A program made the position numbers and the translations under genes. 64,000 bases of DNA, from positions 682,001 through 746,000 of the forward strand of contig CBDESR010000004.1 in the NCBI GenBank assembly GCA_965242615.1, given 5' to 3'. The notes beneath the pieces were generated by a model. The model was not told the origin of the DNA. It saw only the letters and a program-made list of their open reading frames with translations, and searched no databases. Within the stretch, counting starts at the first letter, position 1. Every line of letters starts with the position of its first letter. The stretch is from CBDBCU01 sp965242615. GTDB lineage: Bacteria > Chloroflexota > Dehalococcoidia > Lucifugimonadales > UBA3495. This document shows, in pieces, positions 1 to 8,698 of the stretch.

Positions 1-1
1 G

Positions 2-184
2 ATTCTGCAAGAGTACGCAGTAGCGTCCGAAAGCGGAGAGTATTATATTTGGGACGCTCCGGTGGTGGAAGCGTCGCCGTCGGAGCGGGCCGCCTTGGAC
101 GAGTTCTATGCCGAAGTGCGAGAGGGTCGCGCTGAGTTGATTCCCCACGAGGAAGTCGTGAAGCATTTCGAGCAGCAGCCGTGA
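2..184 (+). CDS. Antitoxin-like protein, 5' truncated
   Basis: Open frame from the left edge to a TGA, giving the last 60 residues of a protein ending HEEVVKHFEQQP. Acidic, helix-prone tails with an 'ELIPHEEV' stretch are usual in small antitoxins encoded just before RelE/ParE toxins. Its TGA overlaps the GTG start of the next gene (GTGA), the translational coupling expected for a toxin-antitoxin pair. The DNA-binding N-terminus lies outside the window, so the antitoxin family cannot be assigned. Identification rests mainly on position and tail. Confidence 0.6.
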   Translation: MLQEYAVASESGEYYIWDAPVVEASPSERAALDEFYAEVREGRAELIPHEEVVKHFEQQP

Positions 185-438
185 GGTGGCAGACGGAGTG
201 GCGTCCCCGGGCCCGGTCAGATTTGGACGACTTGACGCCCCAAGTAAGACGCCGGGTGCTGGACGCAGTAAGCCGTCTCGCGGAAACCGGATATGGCAAT
301 TTGCGCCAACTGCACGGGCGCGGCGACCCGGAATGGCGGCTGCGGGTAGGCGATTGGCGTGTGATCTTGGCTTTTGATTACCAGAAAGGCACCGTTGCAG
401 TGATGCGGGTGCAGCACCGGCGGGAAGTCTATCGGTAG
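181..438 (+). CDS. RelE/ParE-superfamily toxin
   Basis: 85 residues, the usual RelE/ParE size. The pattern is typical: an N-terminal helix pair with 'RRRVLDAVSRLAETG', then 'LRVGDWRVILAFD' and a C-terminal 'VMRVQHRREVY' strand with the basic and Tyr residues that in RelE-type mRNA interferases contact mRNA. Known members cleave mRNA on the ribosome or poison gyrase; which applies here cannot be read from sequence. The GTG start overlaps the stop of the upstream antitoxin-like gene, so the two form one operon with the antitoxin first. Confidence 0.85.
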   Translation: MRWQTEWRPRARSDLDDLTPQVRRRVLDAVSRLAETGYGNLRQLHGRGDPEWRLRVGDWRVILAFDYQKGTVAVMRVQHRREVYR

Positions 439-489
439 CTTCGGCGGCGTAAGCCGGTTAAGCAATTTTTAACTCCAATCGGAAAACAG

Positions 490-1815
490 ATGGACTTGAA
501 CAAGCGGAATATCGGGATTTTGATACTGCTGGCGGTGGTGGCTTTCTACACCGCCGGCACCGGCTTTCCCTTTTTTTACCGCTTCCTCTATGTCCTGCTC
601 CTGGCCTTGGGGCTGGGGCTGCTCTGGGCGTGGATAAACCTGCGCGGCCTGGAAGTGCGCTTGACCCGGCTGGCGACCCGGGGGCAGGTCGGCGGCTACC
701 TCGAAGGGCAGATACAGGTCATTAACCGGCTGCGCTTTCCCAAATCCTGGCTGGAAGTCAAGGAAGTTTCCGATTTGCCCGGCTACACCACCGGCCGGGG
801 CATCGCCTTGGTGCGGGACCAGTCCCGCAGTTGGCGCATTGAGACTTATCTGCCGCGGCGCGGCGTCTTTGAGACCGGGCGGATTGAAGTTACCAGTCAA
901 GACCCCTTCGGCTTGTTTCGGCTGAGCCGCCGCTTTCTGGAAACGCAGCGGTATATCGTATTTCCGGCTACCGAACCGCTGCCTGACTTGTCGCCCGGTT
1001 TTGCCTGGCTGCCCAGCGACTATCGGGTTACTCGCCGCTCCGACCACATCACCCCGGAATCCTCCGGCGTCCGGGAATATACTTACGGCGACAGTTTCCG
1101 GCAAATCCATTGGCCCTACACCGCCCGGATGAATAACCTGATGGTGAAAGAGTTTGATATGGGCTTGTCCGCCGAGTCCTGGGTGCTGCTGGATATGCAG
1201 CGCAGTGTCCACTTGGGGGACGACCCGGTGGATAATACCGAGGAGTTGTGCGTGGCCCTGGCGGCGTCCTTGGTCAACCGGTTGGAGGAGTTGTCGGCGC
1301 CGGTGGGATTGGCGGCCAGCGGCGGCGATACTTGGCTGCTGCGGCCCGGCTCCGGCCCGGCGCACTTGGGCAGCGTGATGGAAACTTTGGCCGCCGTGCG
1401 CGCCCAAGGCAACCTCACTCTGGAGCGGTTCATCTATGACTTGCAGCCGCACCTCAGCCGATTCAACACCTTGACCGTCATCACCCCAACCCGGCGTACC
1501 GAGTGGATACCGGCCTTGGCCAGTCTGCGGCGTCAAGGGGTCAGCATTAACGTGGTTTATGTTGACCCTACTGAGTTCGGGGCCGCCGTCGAACCCCAAT
1601 CGCCGCTGGATTTTCTCTTTGCCAACGAAATCCCGGTGTACCGGGTTAAGCGGGGACAATCTTTTAACGAAGCCCTGCAAATGCCCTTGTACGCCGGGGA
1701 AAGCTACCGCTACCCGGCGCCGCCGGCCGCCGCGGTCAATGCCAGTAGTTCTTTCACTGACAGCGCAACGGCCTCCGGCGCAACGGCCGCCGCCAACACG
1801 GGGGACTCCGTATGA
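490..1815 (+). CDS. DUF58 domain-containing membrane protein
   Basis: 441 residues. Two hydrophobic segments lie in the first ~45 residues, followed by a beta-rich region and the DUF58 hallmark near residues 195-215 (GVREYTYGDSFRQIHW, then ARMNNLMVKEFD). A VWA-like fold follows, and the tail is low-complexity Ala/Ser/Thr. DUF58 proteins are usually encoded with a MoxR ATPase and a transglutaminase-like membrane protein; here the transglutaminase-like gene follows with a 4-bp overlap (ATGA), but no MoxR gene is seen upstream. The role is probably in envelope protein assembly or processing; the exact function is unknown. Confidence 0.9.
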   Translation: MDLNKRNIGILILLAVVAFYTAGTGFPFFYRFLYVLLLALGLGLLWAWINLRGLEVRLTRLATRGQVGGYLEGQIQVINRLRFPKSWLEVKEVSDLPGYTTGRGIALVRDQSRSWRIETYLPRRGVFETGRIEVTSQDPFGLFRLSRRFLETQRYIVFPATEPLPDLSPGFAWLPSDYRVTRRSDHITPESSGVREYTYGDSFRQIHWPYTARMNNLMVKEFDMGLSAESWVLLDMQRSVHLGDDPVDNTEELCVALAASLVNRLEELSAPVGLAASGGDTWLLRPGSGPAHLGSVMETLAAVRAQGNLTLERFIYDLQPHLSRFNTLTVITPTRRTEWIPALASLRRQGVSINVVYVDPTEFGAAVEPQSPLDFLFANEIPVYRVKRGQSFNEALQMPLYAGESYRYPAPPAAAVNASSSFTDSATASGATAAANTGDSV

Positions 1816-4358
1816 TTGGCGCAGAAGGGCGCAACATACCGCTGCCCGGCGCCGTCCGGGAGTGGAAGGGGCTGGACACCGAAGCCCTGGGCAAGGGGCT
1901 GCTGGCGGTCCTGAACTACTTTCGGCCGGCTGATGGCTGGGCTACGGTTCTCCTGCTGGGGTTGAACCTGATAGTAGTGGTCTGGTCGGTGGAACAAGCC
2001 GACTGGGTGCCGACGCCCAACCTGGTATCCCTAATCCTGCTGGCAATGCTGACCGGGCTGCTCTTGTCCCGGGTTCCCCTGTGGGGCTTGTTGGTCTTGC
2101 CGCTGGGCTTGCTTATCGGCTTGGGCGTCATCGTCCAGCAGATAACGGCTTTTCGGGCCGAGGGGATGGAACTGGCTAACGCCGCCGAACTATGGCAGCG
2201 GCTCTATTTGTGGTACGAGGCGGCCCGCACCGGCAGCATCAACATCGACCGGGAGCCCTTTGCCTTTGGCTTGATGTGCGCCACTTGGCTGGCTGGCTAT
2301 CTGGCGGCGTGGGTATTTTTCCGGCATCGCAACTTTTGGGGCGTCTTTATCCTGGGCGGCGCCGGCCTGTTGTCCAATCTGACCTACCTGCCGGCCGAGG
2401 GCAGCATCTATCTAGGCATCTACCTGTTGACCGCCCTGCTGCTGGTGGCGCGGGTACAAGCAGTGCGCCGCTTGCGGGAATGGCGGCGGCGGGGCTTTCA
2501 GTCCGACAGCCACTTGAGCCTCCTGTCAATTTCCGACAGCGTCCTGATGGCTTTTGCGGTGCTGCTGATTGCCTTTCTGCTGCTGCCTACCGGCAGTTAC
2601 TGGCAGCCGGCCCACAATGTCTATGAATATATGCGGTCGCCGCTGGTGCGCTTTGAGGATGATTTCAACCGCCTCTTTGCCGGCTTGCCGGCCCGGCGGC
2701 CGCTGCCTTACCGCATCTGGGGCGATGTGATGGCTTTCCAGGGGACGATAAATCCCACTACTACGCCGGTGCTGCAAGTGGATTCCCCGGTGGCGATGTA
2801 TTGGAAAGCCCGCAGCTACGGCACCTATACCCCCAAGGGATGGGTTTCCGAGGATACGGTGTTGCAGCCTACGGACTGGACGCCGACCATCGCCGCGCCG
2901 CAGCCCTACGCCAAGCGGTTTGAAGTTACCCACTCGGTAACGCTGAACTATCCGACCCGCAACCTCTTTGCCGGCGGGCAGGTTTTGGCGGTGGATGAGG
3001 ATGTGCGGATTGAAACCTACGACTCGCCGCAATATGCCCTGGACTTTACCGGGGCGGCTGCGGCGGCGACCGGCTTGCCCAAGTTGGACATTGCCGCCTT
3101 GAGCCTGGAGCGGGAATTGCAGCAGAGCGGGCGGGCCGCCGGCCGGGGACAACTGGCCGCCGCCGTACCGGCCGGCTTTCAACTGGCGGAAGTGCGCCGC
3201 CAAGGGGATCTAGTGCAGGATGTAGTTCTGACAGAAGTTCTGCCGCAGCAGCCCGATACCCTGTCAATCCGCAGTTCGGGGCGGGAGTTCAAGCGGGGGG
3301 AAACCTACGAAGTAACGGCGTCGGTATCCCAAGCGGAACCGGACGACCTGCGCTTGGCCGGCTTGGACTATCCTACTTGGGCCCGGGCCAAATATACCCA
3401 ATTGCCGCCGGAACTGCCGCAACGCATCCGGGACTTGGCGGCGGAATTGACCGCCGGCGCGGAAACGCCTTATGATAAAGCCAAAGCGGTCGAAGCCTAT
3501 CTGAAAACCCTGCCTTATTCGTTGACGATGAACCCGCCGCCCTACAACTCTGACGGGGTTGACCACTTCCTTTTTAACGAGCGGCGGGGCTACAGCGAAT
3601 ACTTTGCTTCGGCGATGACGGTGCTGCTGCGTACCCAAGGCATCCCGGCGCGGATGGTTACCGGCTACACGGTGGGCAGTCAAATCCCCGACGAGGATAT
3701 ATACATCGTTGCCGACAGCAACAGCCACGGCTGGGTCGAGGTTTTCTTTCCCGGCTACGGTTGGATTGCCTTTGAGCCGACCCCCGGCGCATCCATCCCC
3801 ATCGCCGTCGAGCCGGTGATTGAGGATGACCCCATACCCTTTGTCTTTCCCGCCGAGGATACGGATGTACCGTTGTGCGATGATGAGGAGGAACTGGAGG
3901 ACTGCGAGGAGGAGTTTCTGCTGGAGCCGACGGCCGGCGCGGTCGAGGAGAGTTTGCTGACGGAGTTGGCACGCCGCTATCTGCCCTGGATGGGCGGCGT
4001 GCTGGCCGCGGCCGCCCTTATCGCCGGCTTGGGCTGGCTGTTCTGGCGGCGTTATCTGACCCCCTCGACCGACCCGCCGACGGCTTTCCGCAAACTGACT
4101 TTTCTGGGGCGACTGAACGCCATCGGCCCGGCCGGTTGGCAGACGCCCTATCAATATATGCAGCGGCTGCAAGCGGAACTGCCCGGCTGCCGGGAGCCGT
4201 TGGCGGTCATCGTCAACAGCTATGTGCGGCACCGCTACGGCGGCAAGGAAAGCGCCCCGGAGCAGGAGGAGCGCTTGACCAATGCCTGGCGGCAGGTACG
4301 CCGGCCGTTGCTGTTCCATCTATTCCGCAGGAGGAATCAATCGGATGAACGAGCTTAA
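1812..4358 (+). CDS. TgpA-like transglutaminase-fold membrane protein
   Basis: 848 residues: about six transmembrane segments in the first ~270, an extracytoplasmic transglutaminase-like domain (~residues 540-670), an acidic linker rich in Asp/Glu (~685-715), one more transmembrane helix (~735) and a cytoplasmic DUF4129-like tail. Family members have a Cys-His-Asp triad. Here the segment reads RRGYSEYFASAM, with Ser at residue 595 where Cys is expected; His639 and Glu655 (in 'AFEPTPG') are in place. The protein may therefore be a non-classical or inactive member. It is translationally coupled to the DUF58 gene, and its 3' end overlaps the next gene by 14 bp. Confidence 0.9.
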   Translation: MIGAEGRNIPLPGAVREWKGLDTEALGKGLLAVLNYFRPADGWATVLLLGLNLIVVVWSVEQADWVPTPNLVSLILLAMLTGLLLSRVPLWGLLVLPLGLLIGLGVIVQQITAFRAEGMELANAAELWQRLYLWYEAARTGSINIDREPFAFGLMCATWLAGYLAAWVFFRHRNFWGVFILGGAGLLSNLTYLPAEGSIYLGIYLLTALLLVARVQAVRRLREWRRRGFQSDSHLSLLSISDSVLMAFAVLLIAFLLLPTGSYWQPAHNVYEYMRSPLVRFEDDFNRLFAGLPARRPLPYRIWGDVMAFQGTINPTTTPVLQVDSPVAMYWKARSYGTYTPKGWVSEDTVLQPTDWTPTIAAPQPYAKRFEVTHSVTLNYPTRNLFAGGQVLAVDEDVRIETYDSPQYALDFTGAAAAATGLPKLDIAALSLERELQQSGRAAGRGQLAAAVPAGFQLAEVRRQGDLVQDVVLTEVLPQQPDTLSIRSSGREFKRGETYEVTASVSQAEPDDLRLAGLDYPTWARAKYTQLPPELPQRIRDLAAELTAGAETPYDKAKAVEAYLKTLPYSLTMNPPPYNSDGVDHFLFNERRGYSEYFASAMTVLLRTQGIPARMVTGYTVGSQIPDEDIYIVADSNSHGWVEVFFPGYGWIAFEPTPGASIPIAVEPVIEDDPIPFVFPAEDTDVPLCDDEEELEDCEEEFLLEPTAGAVEESLLTELARRYLPWMGGVLAAAALIAGLGWLFWRRYLTPSTDPPTAFRKLTFLGRLNAIGPAGWQTPYQYMQRLQAELPGCREPLAVIVNSYVRHRYGGKESAPEQEERLTNAWRQVRRPLLFHLFRRRNQSDERA

Positions 4359-4866
4359 ACGCTGCGTCTTTCCCTCGCCGCACGGCTGGGTGGGCATTGT
4401 GGGCAGCGACCGGGGCATTGCCCAACTGACCCTGAAACCTACTCCGGAGGAAACCTTGGAGTCGCTGGCCGCCGACCATTGGCCCGAAGCCGACCCGGAG
4501 GATAGCGTCTTTGCCCAAGCCCGGGAGTGTCTGGAGCGGTACTTTGCCGGGGAAGTGGCGGCGTTGGAGGAGATTGCTTTGGATTTGACCGATGCCCCGC
4601 CCTTTTACGGGGCGGCGTGGGACGCCTGCCGCCGTATCCCGGCCGGGGAAACCCGCAGCTACGCTTGGTTAGCGGCGGAAGCCGGCCGCCCCGGAGCGGC
4701 CCGGGCCGCCGGGCAGGCGATGGCTAAAAACCGTCTGGCATTAGTCATCCCCTGCCATCGGGTCATTGGCAGCAGCGGCGATTTGCACGGCTACGGGGCC
4801 GGCGGTTTGGCGGTAAAGGCTAAACTGCTGCAAATGGAACTGGCGGCGGCGCAAGCGGCGGATTAG
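4345..4866 (+). CDS. ogt: Methylated-DNA-[protein]-cysteine S-methyltransferase
   Basis: 173 residues from the ATG at 4345, preceded by GGAGG at a good distance; this start beats upstream alternatives inside the previous gene. It repairs O6-alkylguanine by transferring the alkyl group to its own cysteine. The active-site segment PCHRV is present with Cys137, followed by the glycine-rich 'GYGAGGLAVK' region that ends the conserved DNA-binding part; 'YAWLAAEAGRPGAARAAGQAMAKN' matches the recognition-helix and Asn-hinge region. The start lies within the end of the transglutaminase-like gene, suggesting cotranscription rather than shared function. Confidence 0.92.
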   Translation: MNELKRCVFPSPHGWVGIVGSDRGIAQLTLKPTPEETLESLAADHWPEADPEDSVFAQARECLERYFAGEVAALEEIALDLTDAPPFYGAAWDACRRIPAGETRSYAWLAAEAGRPGAARAAGQAMAKNRLALVIPCHRVIGSSGDLHGYGAGGLAVKAKLLQMELAAAQAAD

Positions 4867-4880
4867 CCCCCGCGCCACGG

Positions 4881-4972
4881 CTCGGGCCGGGCCATCGGGA
4901 ATTCAGGGGGTTCGGACGGGGGACGGTTCACTCCCGGAGGTGCTTTCTGGATTCCCGTTGGCCCGGCCCGAG
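4881..4972. repeat. 22-bp inverted repeat, 48-nt spacer
   Basis: Arms at 4881-4902 and 4951-4972 (beginning CTCGGGCCGGGCCA and ending TGGCCCGGCCCGAG) pair with a single mismatch. They lie in the 160-bp gap between the convergent ogt and exonuclease genes. There is no U-run, so a simple terminator is not obvious; it could be a bidirectional transcription stop or a small palindromic insertion. Confidence 0.7.
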
Positions 4973-5026
4973 CGGCAAAGGGCGGTTGCTCCCTTTGTCC
5001 GCTCTTGCCGTAATTACGGCAGATCT

Positions 5027-5905
5027 CTAATCCGCCCAGCGTTGCGGCGCTGTCGCCAGCCGGTCAAAGCCCAACTCAGCGCATAGTTCCTGATATGGCT
5101 CCCGGGGGACGCCGCGCCATTCCAGTTCGGCCAATTCCTGCTGCGGCAGGGGGGCGTCCAAGCGCAAAGTCGCCAGTTGGCGGTAGAGCCGGGCGTTATC
5201 CAAGTTGGCGGCCAGACTGGCGGCCAGAGCCGGCCCGCCGCGTACTTTTACTTGCCAATGGGCCGGGTCGGGCGGGATGTTTTCCAGATGCCCGTAGCAA
5301 GCCAGCAGTTGGGCGGCGCTTTTCGCTCCCCACTTGGGAATGCCGGGGATGCCGTCGGCGCTGTCGCCCACCAATGCCAGGTAGTCGGGAATGGAGGCCG
5401 GAGCCACGCCAAACTTTGCCCATACCCCGGCTTCGTTCAGCGTAATATCCTTGCGGCGGTCTAAAGTCACCACCCGGTCGCCGCGCGCCAGTTGGCACAA
5501 ATCCTTGTCCGGGGAGCAGAGGACCACTTGCCCCACTTCCGGCGCATCTTGCCAGCGGTGGGCGGCCGTAGCCAGGGCGTCATCGGCCTCCAACTCCACC
5601 ATCGGCCACACCGGCAAGCCCAAAGCCGCCGTCATCCGCTCGGCCAGGGGAAATTGCGCCAGCAACTCCGGGGCAACGCCGGCCCCGGACTTGTAGCCGG
5701 CAAAGAGTTCGTTGCGAAAGGAATGGATGACGCTGTCAAAAGCCACGCCGACATAGGCCACGCCCGGCTGCCGCAGCAACAGCAGCAAAGTCTGCGCCAA
5801 CCCGCGCACCGCCGCCACTTCCCGCCCGTCCGGGGCTTGCAGGGAGGGCAAGGCAAAGTGGGCGCGGAACAGTTCGTAAGTGCCGTCGATTAGGTGGAGG
5901 TTCAT
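5027..5905 (-). CDS. 5'-3' exonuclease, FEN-1/PolI N-domain family
   Basis: 292 residues, matching stand-alone relatives of the PolI 5' nuclease domain. Acidic metal-binding clusters are visible: 'LIDGTYELFRAHFA' at the start, 'ELEADDALATAA', 'CSPDKDLCQL' and the helix-hairpin-helix-like 'LVGDSADGIPGIPKWGAKSAAQLL'. Such enzymes remove RNA primers or 5' flaps. No polymerase domain follows, so it is a separate protein, as in several phyla. It is convergent with ogt. Confidence 0.9.
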   Translation of the reverse strand: MNLHLIDGTYELFRAHFALPSLQAPDGREVAAVRGLAQTLLLLLRQPGVAYVGVAFDSVIHSFRNELFAGYKSGAGVAPELLAQFPLAERMTAALGLPVWPMVELEADDALATAAHRWQDAPEVGQVVLCSPDKDLCQLARGDRVVTLDRRKDITLNEAGVWAKFGVAPASIPDYLALVGDSADGIPGIPKWGAKSAAQLLACYGHLENIPPDPAHWQVKVRGGPALAASLAANLDNARLYRQLATLRLDAPLPQQELAELEWRGVPREPYQELCAELGFDRLATAPQRWAD

Positions 5906-5971
5906 TTTGGGGGCTAACCGCCGCCGATTAGGGTTTTTGCCGTGCCGATTGCGGTGGTCGTATTACTCTTC

Positions 5972-6415
5972 CTACGCCGTAACCTGCGCCGGTATCAGCC
6001 GCCGGTGATAGGCATCGGCCGCCAGCGCGAAAACTTCCAGGGTCATTGCGCCCAGCAGTCAAGTGTCGCTGTCCGATCCAAAGAGGACATGGACAAAATC
6101 GGTTTCGCCCGCCAATTCCATTTCCACCCAGCCCAACCGCAAATCCTCAAAAAGACCGTCGGAGTAGCGCACCCGCACCGTGCGCCGCCATTCTATCCCC
6201 AGCTCATCCAAAGTCGCCGCCGGAATGATGGTGTAGTTCGCGCCGGTATCCACCAACCCGTTGAGTACCCGGGATTGGCCGGTGTTCGGGTTACTTATGG
6301 TAAAGTCCACATTGAAAGTACCCACATCCCCTCCGACGGTAGTTCCGGGCAGGATAATCCAGGGTTCCGGCTTTTGCGCCGGGGTGGGTTTTGCAGTGCC
6401 GGTTTTGGTGGTCAT
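5972..6415 (-). pseudogene. Retropepsin-like aspartic protease gene with in-frame UGA
   Basis: The first 118 codons encode a retropepsin-like (clan AA) protein with the active-site segment LVDTGANYTIIP (Asp56-Thr-Gly-Ala). Codon 119 is TGA. The same frame then continues for 28 codons as LLGAMTLEVFALAADAYHRR... to a TAG at 5972-5974. The 'LLGAxTLE' block is the normal C-terminal flap/dimer segment of this family, so the TGA interrupts a once-continuous reading frame. The simplest view is a point nonsense mutation; readthrough or recoding is possible but unsupported. The upstream SD (AGGAG, before the ATG at 6415) is intact. Confidence 0.75.
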
Positions 6416-6466
6416 AGCTACTCCTTAAGCCCTAACCAAGTCCGTTGTCAGTCTTTTGTCGGCCGC

Positions 6467-6637
6467 CTACACCAACCAGCAGAGCAGGAAAAATTTCGTG
6501 ATCACCTTGGACACCCCCGACATGGCCAAGGAATTCTCAACGCTGTGGCAACCGGGATCGTTGCTTACGAATGCCGCAAATACCCAGACGACCAGCATCG
6601 CCGCCAGCATTATGCCTCCGCCGATGGTAATCTGCAT
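6467..6637 (-). CDS. Small single-pass membrane protein
   Basis: 56 residues starting MQITIGGGIMLAAMLVVWVF. The ATG at 6637 has an excellent SD (AAGGAGGT, about 5 nt upstream); the longer frame starting at 6727 lacks one. It has one clear transmembrane helix (residues ~6-25) and a second hydrophobic stretch near the C-terminus. Function is not recognisable. It follows the membrane-protein gene at 6679-7098 on the same strand with a 41-bp gap, so the two are probably cotranscribed. Confidence 0.6.
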   Translation of the reverse strand: MQITIGGGIMLAAMLVVWVFAAFVSNDPGCHSVENSLAMSGVSKVITKFFLLCWLV

Positions 6638-6678
6638 ACGACCTCCTTCCAGCCGCCGGATAGGAGCCGGGACTTCAG

Positions 6679-7098
6679 TCAAGCCCACGCCCGACTCATC
6701 CAGCCCCATCCCACCACCACGATCCAAACCGGGAGGACGTAAAACAAAATCACGACAAAGAAAGCCGGCACCAAAGAAATTTCATCGATGCCTTCTATCA
6801 CTTGCCCGATCATCACTACCGCTGAGCCGACAGTGGCAGTAATTGGTACGAGACGAGGTGTGGAACCGTTTAGCCGACGCTCGAACAAGTACGGCATAAT
6901 GCTCATAGCAACTATGAAAGTCCCCAAGAACTGCACGATGGCGGACTGCCCCGGGTAGGTGGAGAAACGAAACCCTAGCCAAGTGACAGTCTGGCTTTTC
7001 CCGAGAGCGTCGTCCGGGTTAAACAGTGCTATGTATAGCACTATCACGACAATGGTACCGGTATAAAGCCAGAGACCAAAGCGCGCTTTGGCAGACAT
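6679..7098 (-). CDS. Small polytopic membrane protein, unknown function
   Basis: 139 residues with four strongly hydrophobic segments (around 8-26, 52-70, 83-100 and 108-131). No recognised family motif. Short hydrophilic loops and a Trp-rich end (WIVVVGWGWMSRAW) suggest an integral inner-membrane protein. It is probably cotranscribed with the 56-residue membrane protein downstream. Confidence 0.55.
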   Translation of the reverse strand: MSAKARFGLWLYTGTIVVIVLYIALFNPDDALGKSQTVTWLGFRFSTYPGQSAIVQFLGTFIVAMSIMPYLFERRLNGSTPRLVPITATVGSAVVMIGQVIEGIDEISLVPAFFVVILFYVLPVWIVVVGWGWMSRAWA

Positions 7099-7552
7099 CC
7101 GCTTCTCTCGTTATCGTCCCAGATTTCCCGTTCACCCATAATACATCTCCACCTGCACCCCATCAACCAGCCCTGCGTCACTATGTCAGGGTCTTTTAGC
7201 TCTCTACCAAGGGCAAGCAAACTTCCTTTACCGGCGCGGGCAAGTAGGGCCATCCGCAAGCCTAATCCCTTTCCCCAATCATACCATCCCGGCCAAGGGC
7301 AAACAATTTGCCCGGAATTTTTAGCCGGCTCCCCTCTGCTTTGGCATCCCGTCCCGCTAATCCTAATAGGCGGCCATCGCCAGGATACGCCAAAACAGAC
7401 CCGAATCAACCCATGCCCCTACCAACATACCAGCCTCCGGCAGTGTATAATATCCAGCGGCGCGGCGCGCTGCCCGGTGTTGCCCGGGCATCCTGAACCG
7501 CCGCAACCCGGGCCAAGCTATCAAGAATCCGACGGTTTCAAGGACGGTCTAA
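7099..7552. other. Gene-poor spacer with a possible -10 box
   Basis: No confident gene. A minus-strand open frame (7044-7409) has mixed composition and no SD; its end could be joined by a frameshift to 'LVDGVQVEMYYG' and a stop, hinting at a decayed small gene. A TATAAT at 7446-7451 lies about 100 bp upstream of the next plus-strand gene, but the matching -35 region is weak. Confidence 0.35.
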
Positions 7553-8695
7553 TTGAGCATCAACAACTGGCGGCTTTGGGTTGGCATCGGGGTCAGCCTG
7601 CTTTTTATAGTGTATCTGGCAGTCTCCTTGGAAGGCTGCAATCCCATTAAAATTGGGTTCCAAGGATGGACTTTGTCTCTCGAAGCAGGGACTTTCGACG
7701 AGTGCGGGCTCATCGAAACCCTGAAGTCTGCCGATTACCGTTACGCCATTCCCGCCGCCGTCATCTACTTTATCGCGGTCTTTATCCGCTCGGCCCGCTG
7801 GCAGTATGTGCTGTCGCCCCTCCGCGCCATCCCCATCCGCCGCCTCTATCCGGTAGTAGTCATCGGCCACGCCGGCAACAATGTATTGCCGGCTCACATG
7901 GGCGAACTCATCCGCGCCTACTACCTGGCCCAGCGGGAGCGGTTCAGCGGCAGCGCGGCCCTGGCGACCATCGGCGTGGAGCGGGTCTATGACGGCATTA
8001 CCCTGTTGGCTTTGGCCGCCCTATCGGTGCTGCTCTTGCTGCTGGCTGGCGAATTCACCGGCATCGGCGATTTCTCCCAGAGCGCCATCGTCATCACCGC
8101 CGTTGGCGTGGCTGCCGTATTTTTCTCCGGTTTTGTAGTGGTTACTCTGCTGGCTGTCGCCCCCGGCGCGGCGCGGCTGCTTTACCGGCTGTCTGAATTG
8201 CTGCCAACCCGGTTCCGCTCCCAAGCCCGCGAACTCATCCGCAGCTTTATCGAGGGTTTGACCATCCTGTCCACGCCCAAACAGCATTTTATGCTGGCCT
8301 TGCGGACCTTGCCGGTCTGGTTGGGCGAGGCCGCCGTCTATCTGACCATTGCCTACTCCTTCAACATCCAAGGCCACTTTGACAGCGCTATTGCCTTTGT
8401 CTTTGCCATCATCCTGGTAACGGCTACTTCCAACTTGGCCTCCGCCTTTCCCTTTGCCATTGGCGGCATTGGCCCCTTTGAGCTTATCTCCCAGCTGACC
8501 TTGGTAGTGTTGGGCGTTCCCCAGGAAGTAGCCCTCAGCTATGCCTTGGTCGCCCACTTGGTCGCCCTCTGGCTGCCGGTCAACTTGGCGGGCTTGGCTT
8601 TGATGCTCAAGCACAACCTTTCCCTGAAACAGCTGACCGTCCCCGCCGAATACGCCGACCCGGTCGAACCGGCGGAACCGGCCCGGGGGGTATAG
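7553..8695 (+). CDS. LPG synthase TM-like (UPF0104) membrane protein, flippase-like
   Basis: 380 residues starting at a TTG preceded by AAGGA. It has about eight transmembrane helices and the family pattern: 'YFIAVFIRSARWQYVLSPL' early, 'VVIGHAGNNVLPAHMGELIRAYYLAQR' (the NxxLP-x-xxGE block of lysylphosphatidylglycerol synthetase TM regions) and 'FPFAIGGIGPFE' late. Proteins of this family flip lipids or are linked to glycosyl or isoprenoid lipid metabolism. No catalytic LPG synthase domain is present. It is followed after 3 bp by an FAD-dependent oxidoreductase, so the two likely share an operon. Confidence 0.85.
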   Translation: MSINNWRLWVGIGVSLLFIVYLAVSLEGCNPIKIGFQGWTLSLEAGTFDECGLIETLKSADYRYAIPAAVIYFIAVFIRSARWQYVLSPLRAIPIRRLYPVVVIGHAGNNVLPAHMGELIRAYYLAQRERFSGSAALATIGVERVYDGITLLALAALSVLLLLLAGEFTGIGDFSQSAIVITAVGVAAVFFSGFVVVTLLAVAPGAARLLYRLSELLPTRFRSQARELIRSFIEGLTILSTPKQHFMLALRTLPVWLGEAAVYLTIAYSFNIQGHFDSAIAFVFAIILVTATSNLASAFPFAIGGIGPFELISQLTLVVLGVPQEVALSYALVAHLVALWLPVNLAGLALMLKHNLSLKQLTVPAEYADPVEPAEPARGV

Positions 8696-8698
8696 CCG

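Noticed and set aside
7044..7409. 121-residue minus-strand frame
   Set aside because: No SD, no domain, and it overlaps the membrane-protein gene; at most a decayed gene.
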